Shown here: piece after piece, positions 1-4,462 of the stretch | Layout: each line of letters begins with the position of its first letter | Position numbering within the stretch: position 1 is the stretch's first letter | NCBI GenBank assembly: GCA_900551525.1 | Contig: URWD01000030.1 | Span: forward strand, 1 to 13,256 | Direction of reading: 5' to 3' | Length of the DNA stretch: 13,256 bases | From: an uncultured Mycoplasmatota bacterium | Lineage (GTDB): Bacteria > Bacillota_I > Bacilli_A > RF39 > UBA660 | Notes under the pieces: model-generated | Database searches by the model: none | What the model was told of the DNA's origin: nothing | What the model saw: only the letters and a program-made list of their open reading frames with translations | Program-made: the position numbers and the translations under genes

Positions 1-527
1 AAGTTGTTGGACTTAAAAAGGAATATGAAAAATTAAATAAAGTACTATGTGGTATCCGTGCAATGGATAAACTTCCTCAAGCATTAATTATTGTAGACCC
101 TAAGAAAGAATACAATGCAATTAAAGAAGCTAGAAAGTTAAATATTCCGGTATTTGGTGTAGTTGATACTAACTGCGATCCTGATGATGTTGATTATGTT
201 ATTCCAGGAAATGATGATGCTGTAAGAAGTATTAAAGTTATGTTAGGAGTTCTAACAAATGCTATTTGTGAAGCAAACGAACTTCCACTAGATGATTACG
301 TAACTGAAGATGACAAAAAAGCATCTACAAAAGAAGAAGTTAAAGAAACTAAAACTGAAGAAGTAAAAGTTGATGAAACAGTTTTAGAAGAAATGAAAGA
401 AATGGAAAAAGCTGATGAACTTGATGGAAAGACATTAGCAGACCTTAAAAAATTAGCTAAAGAAGCTGGTATTAAAGGTTATTCAACAATGAAAAAAGAC
501 GAATTAGTTGCAAAACTAAGTGAATAA
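1..527 (+). CDS. rpsB: 30S ribosomal protein S2, 5'-truncated by the window edge, with a C-terminal Rho-N/SAP-like extension
   Basis: The reading frame is open from base 3 (VVGLKKEYEKLNKVLCGIRAM...), so the gene starts before the window and the Met at 63 is internal. S2 binds the 30S subunit and is needed for S1 docking and mRNA binding. The second S2 signature is clear: IIVDPKKEYNAIKEARKLNIPVFGVVDTN is read across bases 84-170, followed by the DPDDVDYVIPGNDDA segment that ends the S2 fold. After the usual end (about base 290) comes a Lys/Glu-rich linker and a compact terminal domain, LADLKKLAKEAGIKGYS-x-KKDELVAKL (about bases 436-521), which looks like a Rho-N/SAP-type helix-extended-helix nucleic-acid-binding motif. 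The stop codon TAA overlaps the tsf ribosome binding site (526-532), so the two genes are cotranscribed. S2 identity is certain; the extension's fold is an inference from its sequence pattern. Confidence 0.97.
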   Translation, partial: VVGLKKEYEKLNKVLCGIRAMDKLPQALIIVDPKKEYNAIKEARKLNIPVFGVVDTNCDPDDVDYVIPGNDDAVRSIKVMLGVLTNAICEANELPLDDYVTEDDKKASTKEEVKETKTEEVKVDETVLEEMKEMEKADELDGKTLADLKKLAKEAGIKGYSTMKKDELVAKLSE

Positions 528-538
528 GGAGGATATTT

Positions 539-1417
539 ATGGAAGTAACTGCAAGTATGGTTAAAGATTTACGTGAAGCAACTGGAGCAGGAATGATGGA
601 TTGTAAAAAAGCTTTAGCAGAAACTAATGGAAACATGGATGAAGCTGTTAATTATCTAAGAGAAAAAGGTATAGCTAAATCTGCTAAAAAAGAATCAAGA
701 ATTGCTGCAGAAGGACTAGCAAATATTTACGTAGATGGTAATAAAGCTGTAATCTTAGAAGTAAATAGTGAAACAGACTTTGTTAGTAAAAATGAAGAAT
801 TTAAAGAAATGATTAATACAATTGGTAAAGCTTTACTTAATAGTGATGTTAAAACTGTTGAAGAAGCTAAAGAACTTCAAACTGAAGAAGGTACAATTGG
901 TGAATTAATTATTAATAAAACTGCTAAAATTGGTGAAAAATTATCTTTAAGAAGATTTGAAATTTTAACTAAATCAGACGATGAACATTTTGGTGCATAC
1001 ATTCACATGGGTGGAAAAATTGCTGTGTTAACAGTTGTTAAAGGTGCATCTGAAGATGTTGCCAAAGATGTAGCAATGCAAGCAGCAGCTATGAAACCAC
1101 TTTATTTAAATATTAGTGATGTTCCAGCAGATGTTCTTGATAATGAAAAGAATGTTTTAAAAGAACAAGCTATGAATGAAGGTAAACCAGCAGAAATTGC
1201 TGAAAAAATGGTTCAAGGTAGAATTCAAAAATTCTATAAAGAAATATGTTTAGCTGAACAACCATTTATCAAAGATGGTGATGTATCAGTTGCTAAATAT
1301 GTAGCTAACAATGGTGGAGAAATATTAAAAATGGTACGTTATGAAGTAGGCGAAGGAATGGAAAAAAGAAATGATAACTTTGCTGAAGAAGTAATGAACC
1401 AAGTGAAAGGTAATTAA
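539..1417 (+). CDS. tsf: Translation elongation factor Ts
   Basis: EF-Ts is the cytoplasmic nucleotide exchange factor that releases GDP from EF-Tu. The 292-aa protein has the family's usual length. The N-terminal UBA-like module is recognisable (VKDLREATGAGMMDCKKAL, residues 9-27), followed by the EF-Tu-contacting NSETDFV segment (about 76-82) and the two core repeats, including HMGGKIAVLT (about 156-165). The start ATG lies 6 nt after a perfect AAGGAGG (526-532) that overlaps the rpsB stop. The rpsB-tsf pair is the standard arrangement and shares a terminator at 1423-1454. No truncation or odd residues are seen. Confidence 0.98.
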   Translation: MEVTASMVKDLREATGAGMMDCKKALAETNGNMDEAVNYLREKGIAKSAKKESRIAAEGLANIYVDGNKAVILEVNSETDFVSKNEEFKEMINTIGKALLNSDVKTVEEAKELQTEEGTIGELIINKTAKIGEKLSLRRFEILTKSDDEHFGAYIHMGGKIAVLTVVKGASEDVAKDVAMQAAAMKPLYLNISDVPADVLDNEKNVLKEQAMNEGKPAEIAEKMVQGRIQKFYKEICLAEQPFIKDGDVSVAKYVANNGGEILKMVRYEVGEGMEKRNDNFAEEVMNQVKGN

Positions 1418-1422
1418 TTAAA

Positions 1423-1454
1423 GTAACCCTGATAGTGGGTTGCTTTTTTTTCTT
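1423..1454 (+). terminator. Intrinsic terminator of the rpsB-tsf operon
   Basis: Seven base pairs, GTAACCC (1423-1429) with GGGTTGC (1437-1443) including one T.G wobble, close a 7-nt loop TGATAGT. Eight T follow directly (1444-1451). Confidence 0.9.
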
Positions 1455-1468
1455 ATTTATGGTATTCT
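1440..1468 (+). promoter_or_regulatory. Weak candidate promoter for the 1495 gene
   Basis: TTGCTT (1440-1445) and TATTCT (1463-1468) are separated by 17 nt, which fits a sigma-A promoter embedded in the 3' arm and T tract of the tsf terminator. The matches are 3/6 and 4/6 to consensus, so in this AT-rich DNA it could be chance. TATTCT also forms a 6-bp inverted repeat with AGAATA (1476-1481) just ahead of the ribosome binding site. Confidence 0.3.
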
Positions 1469-1494
1469 ATTAAAAAGAATAGGAGATGGATTAT

Positions 1495-2301
1495 ATGGAT
1501 AAGAACAAATCATTTTACTTAACATTAGTTGTAGTATTTTGTGTTGTACTTTCAGGACTTGGTGGTTATTTTATAGGAACTCATTTCAGTGAGAAAGAAA
1601 CTGTTAAAAATGAAGTAAAAAAGGATGAAGAAAAGAAAAATGAAGAAATAAATGCTAACGATATTAAAGTAGCTGACTTAAGTAATTATGTGTATACAGC
1701 ATTATATAGTTATTTAAAAAGTGGTGAAAAGAGTTTAAATAGTTATTTAAATAATTTAAGTAATGACCAAAAACTATATGTAGCGGGACTTTTAAATTTC
1801 GAAGATGAAGATAACAAATACAATAATAAAAAATATACTGATTTAAAAAATAAATTAATAGATGTATTTGGAACAGATTTAAATCTTCAAGCAAAAGATT
1901 ATTATACACTTGCAGATGATAAAGAACCATTATTTATATATAATAAAGAAACAGATGAATTTGTATATAATGAAAATACAATTGGTACAGATGCTCTAGT
2001 GGATTTTGATCTAGGTTATATTTATAATTATAAATTAAAAGATAAAAATATAGAAAATGATGAACTAGTTATAACTTATTATGGACTATATGCTTATCAA
2101 GATGAAATAGGACCAACAACATTATCAAATGATAAAAATATTGAAAGAATACTTAATTATGAAGAAGAAAGTAATGGTATGACTGATGAAGAATATTTAG
2201 AAAAAGCATTTAGTAATAATAAAGATGATTTCTTTAAATTTAGTTACATTTATAAAAAAATTAATGATAAATATGTTTTAGTAGATTTCAAACAAGCTTA
2301 G
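1495..2301 (+). CDS. Single-pass membrane-anchored protein of unknown function
   Basis: I do not recognise this 268-aa protein. I chose the ATG at 1495 because AGGAG (1481-1485) lies 9 nt upstream; the in-frame ATG at 1486 abuts that site and would leave no spacing. Residues 6-27 form one hydrophobic membrane segment (FYLTLVVVFCVVLSGLGGYF), followed by a Lys/Glu-rich linker (about 32-52) and an extracytoplasmic Asn/Asp/Tyr/Lys-rich domain with no Cys. The end, FKFSYIYKKINDKYVLVDF, reads like the last beta strands of a small secreted domain. The gene is isolated: a terminator precedes it and another overlaps its stop codon. The uncleaved anchor with an outer domain is seen in the sequence; any function would be guesswork. 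Confidence 0.85.
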   Translation: MDKNKSFYLTLVVVFCVVLSGLGGYFIGTHFSEKETVKNEVKKDEEKKNEEINANDIKVADLSNYVYTALYSYLKSGEKSLNSYLNNLSNDQKLYVAGLLNFEDEDNKYNNKKYTDLKNKLIDVFGTDLNLQAKDYYTLADDKEPLFIYNKETDEFVYNENTIGTDALVDFDLGYIYNYKLKDKNIENDELVITYYGLYAYQDEIGPTTLSNDKNIERILNYEEESNGMTDEEYLEKAFSNNKDDFFKFSYIYKKINDKYVLVDFKQA

Positions 2302-2313
2302 GCTTGTTTTTTT
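2290..2313 (+). terminator. Intrinsic terminator overlapping the end of the 1495 CDS
   Basis: A perfect 8-bp stem, AAACAAGC (2290-2297) with GCTTGTTT (2302-2309), closes a TTAG tetraloop that contains the TAG stop codon (2299-2301). The T run extends to 2313. The last codons of the gene therefore encode the 5' arm. Confidence 0.9.
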
Positions 2314-2322
2314 GACAGAAAA

Positions 2323-2354
2323 TTTACATATATAGGTTAAGTCCACTTTATAAT
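2323..2354 (+). promoter_or_regulatory. Candidate promoter of the 2396-frr operon
   Basis: A perfect -10 hexamer TATAAT lies at 2349-2354, about 41 nt before the start codon. The best -35-like match is TTTACA (2323-2328), but its spacing of 20 nt is long. A TTGACA at 2312-2317 is too far away. A second -10-like TAAAAT occurs at 2370-2375. A promoter is expected here because a terminator ends at 2313 and the next gene starts at 2396. Confidence 0.45.
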
Positions 2355-2395
2355 AAAGCAAAATTTTGGTAAAATATAAATGGAGATGTAGTTTG

Positions 2396-3004
2396 ATGGA
2401 AAAAATATATATTAAAAATGAAAAATTATTTAAAAATAAAACTCAAATGGTAATTTATATAATTTTGTTTTGTTTACTAATTTATGGATTTATTTATTTT
2501 GGCAAAAAAGATTATAAAGTAAAGGTAAGTGATAATGAAAGATTTGCAAGTGAATTTAGTTTAGTATCTAAAGATAATGTTTTTAAATATGTAAATGCAA
2601 CAGATGCTAGAATGGTCGCTAAAGGTGCTAAAGGTATAGTATTATTTGGAACTAAAAATGAATGGGTTAATTATTATGCTTACATGGTAAATAAAATAGC
2701 TAAAGAAGTTGGAGTAAAAGGAATATATTATTATGATTTTACTAAAAATAGAAAAGACAATAACGGAACATATGAAGATATAGTTAAAACATTAAGTAAT
2801 TATGTAACATATAATGATAAAGGTGTAGCAGAAATATATGCACCGACACTTCTTGTTGTAAGTAATGATGAAGTACTTTTATTTGATAGCGAAACTTCTT
2901 TCATAAATGGAGAAATAACACCAAGTACATATTGGAATACTGCAAAAGAAGATGCAAAAGAAAATGAAATAAGAGAAGCTTTTATAAAGTATTTAAATAA
3001 ATAG
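2396..3004 (+). CDS. Membrane-anchored thioredoxin-fold-like protein lacking the CXXC active site
   Basis: The start ATG at 2396 follows GGAG (2382-2385) by 10 nt; the upstream TTG at 2366 has no ribosome binding site. The 202-aa protein has one membrane segment (about 17-35) and an outer domain. Its pattern follows thioredoxin-like proteins: a strand plus redox-loop position IVLFGTKNEWVNYY (80-93), a long helix, a strand GVKGIYYYDFTKN (106-118), and IYAPTLLVV (147-155) with the cis-Pro position P150, then DEVLLFD. The residues where CXXC should stand are Thr-Lys-Asn-Glu-Trp-Val-Asn. The only Cys in the protein lies in the membrane segment, so disulfide exchange is unlikely. It begins a three-gene unit ending in frr; the next start is 8 nt downstream. 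The fold call is inference by pattern and the function is unknown. Confidence 0.8.
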   Translation: MEKIYIKNEKLFKNKTQMVIYIILFCLLIYGFIYFGKKDYKVKVSDNERFASEFSLVSKDNVFKYVNATDARMVAKGAKGIVLFGTKNEWVNYYAYMVNKIAKEVGVKGIYYYDFTKNRKDNNGTYEDIVKTLSNYVTYNDKGVAEIYAPTLLVVSNDEVLLFDSETSFINGEITPSTYWNTAKEDAKENEIREAFIKYLNK

Positions 3005-3012
3005 AGGTATAT

Positions 3013-3777
3013 ATGGATAGTACAAAAAATAAAATAGGAGTTATATTTCTAGGTATTGTTCTTTTAATATTTATAGTGGGTGGTTACTTCTTTATGAAAT
3101 ATATGGTAAATAATCCTACGAAAGAAAAAAAGAAAGGCATCGTAGAACTTACAAATGAAGTAAGAATAAATAATAAAAAAGATTATATTTATTTTGATAA
3201 TACTACAGAAATAATAGATGATATATTTAAACAAGATGTAATACTAAATTTTAAAGGTTTAGAGAATGAAAATAGTAAACTTCATAGTGAACTTGAAGAG
3301 TTATCAAAAAAGGAAGTAAAAGTAACAAATGAAGAAATACCTGAAGGTGTAACTTGTGAAAATGATTTATATAGTTTTTCTTACAGAACTTATGAAGTAA
3401 CAGAATTTAGTAGCTATGCAAGTGTAGTTATTATGGATTATGATTATAATTGTGTAAATGGTAGTGTTCCAACTAATATAAAATCATATGTAATTAATAA
3501 AGACAATGGTAATATTATAACAAATGAAGAATTATTAAGTACATTTAGTATTAGTGATGATAAAATAATAGAAAGTTTAAATAAAAGATTAGCGGATACA
3601 CAAGTACTTGATGGAGATGTCGGCGTAATTGATACAGAAAATACAATAAATGATTTTAAAAATGGTACCTTTGGAACAAATAAAGCCTTAAGTATTAGCA
3701 AAAATGGCAAATTAGTTATTAATTTTATTGTAAAATCTAATAAAATTAATTATAATGATAGTATAGAATTAAATTAA
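3013..3777 (+). CDS. Membrane-anchored protein, possible RsiV/DUF3298-like extracytoplasmic domain
   Basis: A 254-aa protein with a single membrane segment (about 7-29), a Lys-rich stretch (35-42) and an outer domain. The ribosome binding site AGAGG (3003-3007) overlaps the upstream stop codon and lies 5 nt before ATG. In the C-terminal half, IKSYVINKDNGNIITNEELLSTFSISDDKI matches the pattern of RsiV/DUF3298-type domains, in which a strand-turn 'D-x-x-x-G-x-x-I/L' is followed by a helix entered by E-E-L-L. Two Cys lie in the outer domain (CENDLYSF and YNCVNGSV), about 35 residues apart, and could form a disulfide. The gene ends 11 nt before frr. The family assignment is tentative. Members of this fold occur as anti-sigma factor sensor domains and as N-terminal parts of peptidoglycan deacetylases, such as the one at 9583 here. 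Confidence 0.78.
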   Translation: MDSTKNKIGVIFLGIVLLIFIVGGYFFMKYMVNNPTKEKKKGIVELTNEVRINNKKDYIYFDNTTEIIDDIFKQDVILNFKGLENENSKLHSELEELSKKEVKVTNEEIPEGVTCENDLYSFSYRTYEVTEFSSYASVVIMDYDYNCVNGSVPTNIKSYVINKDNGNIITNEELLSTFSISDDKIIESLNKRLADTQVLDGDVGVIDTENTINDFKNGTFGTNKALSISKNGKLVINFIVKSNKINYNDSIELN

Positions 3778-3788
3778 AGGAGAAAATT

Positions 3789-4316
3789 ATGGATTCAGAA
3801 AAAAAGATGATATCAACAATTGATAGTTTAAAAAATAAACTTACAACAATTAGAGCAGGAAGAGCCAATCCAGCAATGCTGGGTGGTATAATGGTTAGTT
3901 ATTATGGAGTACCAACACCAATTCAAAGTGTGGCAAATATTACAGTTCCTGAAGCTAGACAATTATTTGTTAAACCTTTTGATAGAAGTACACTTAAAGA
4001 TATTGAAAGAGCAATAAATGAAGCTAACTTAGGAATAGCACCAACTAATAATGGTGAAATGATTATTTTAACTATTCCAGAACTTACTGAAGATAGAAGA
4101 AGAGAATATGTTAAACAAGCAAAAGCTATCGGAGAAGAAGCAAAAGTTGCTCTTAGAAATATTAGACAAGATGCTAATAATGAAATTAAAAAAGAAGAAT
4201 ATCCTGAAGATGAAGAAAAAATGTATTTAGAAGAAATTCAAGAATTAATTACTAAATATAATAAAATTGTTGATGATGAAATTAAAGTAAAAGAACAAGA
4301 ATTAATGCAAGTTTAA
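3789..4316 (+). CDS. frr: Ribosome recycling factor
   Basis: RRF splits the post-termination ribosome together with EF-G. The 175-aa sequence shows the hallmark helix IRAGRANPAMLGGIMVSYYG (about 21-40), the hinge and beta domain (ANITVPEARQLFVKPFDRSTLKDIERAI), the ANLGIAPTNNGEMIIL strand pair and the ELTEDRRREYVKQAK helix. It is about 10 residues shorter than the usual 185 at the N-terminus (starting MDSEKKMISTIDSLKN). AGGAG (3778-3782) sits 6 nt before the ATG, so the start is firm. It is the last gene of the unit that begins at 2396. In most Bacillota frr follows pyrH; here its neighbours are two membrane-anchored proteins and no pyrH is in the window. Confidence 0.97.
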   Translation: MDSEKKMISTIDSLKNKLTTIRAGRANPAMLGGIMVSYYGVPTPIQSVANITVPEARQLFVKPFDRSTLKDIERAINEANLGIAPTNNGEMIILTIPELTEDRRREYVKQAKAIGEEAKVALRNIRQDANNEIKKEEYPEDEEKMYLEEIQELITKYNKIVDDEIKVKEQELMQV

Positions 4317-4330
4317 TTCTTGCTTTTTTT
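4296..4330 (+). terminator. Intrinsic terminator of frr, embedded in the end of the CDS
   Basis: A perfect 10-bp stem, CAAGAATTAA (4296-4305) with TTAATTCTTG (4313-4322), closes a 7-nt loop; seven T follow at 4324-4330. The TAA stop (4314-4316) is in the 3' arm. An alternative 5-bp stem GCAAG (4307-4311) with CTTGC (4319-4323), placed directly against the T run, competes for the same 3' arm. Confidence 0.88.
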
Positions 4331-4380
4331 ATGCAATGACAACATCCAATACTAAATTTATATAAAAGTAAATAGGTGGC

Positions 4381-4397
4381 TTTTTTTTTTTTTTTTT
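4381..4397 (+). repeat. Homopolymer of 17 T in the promoter region of the surface protein gene
   Basis: An uninterrupted run of 17 T between GGTGGC and GCTTATAAT. It lies immediately upstream of two TATAAT hexamers (4401-4406 and 4412-4417), in the -35 or spacer zone. No GC-rich hairpin precedes it, so it does not read as a terminator tail. Long homopolymers slip during replication, so its length is likely to vary between cells or reads. Confidence 0.85.
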
Positions 4398-4417
4398 GCT
4401 TATAATTAGTATATAAT
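4389..4417 (+). promoter_or_regulatory. Candidate promoter of the surface protein gene, -35 zone inside the T tract
   Basis: A perfect -10 TATAAT lies at 4412-4417, with a second TATAAT at 4401-4406. For the downstream one, the position 17 nt upstream (4389-4394) is all T, so the -35 element is either degenerate or replaced by the T tract. The expected start is near 4424, giving a leader of about 40 nt. The leader begins with a possible 6-bp hairpin AATATC (4424-4429)/GATATT (4436-4441). Confidence 0.5.
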
Positions 4418-4462
4418 AAAAAGAATATCCAGTGTGATATTGTTAAAGAATGAGGTAGTATG

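Noticed and set aside
1486..1494. ATG at 1486 as the start of the 1495 gene
   Set aside because: It directly abuts the AGGAG site at 1481-1485, leaving no spacing, while ATG 1495 is 9 nt downstream of it.
2312..2334. TTGACA at 2312-2317 as a -35 element
   Set aside because: It is formed by the end of the terminator T run, no -10 lies 16-18 nt downstream, and the TATAAT at 2349 is 31 nt away.
4371..4397. The 17-T run as a terminator tail
   Set aside because: No stable stem precedes it (GTAAATAGGTGGC has no partner upstream) and frr already has a good terminator at 4296-4330.
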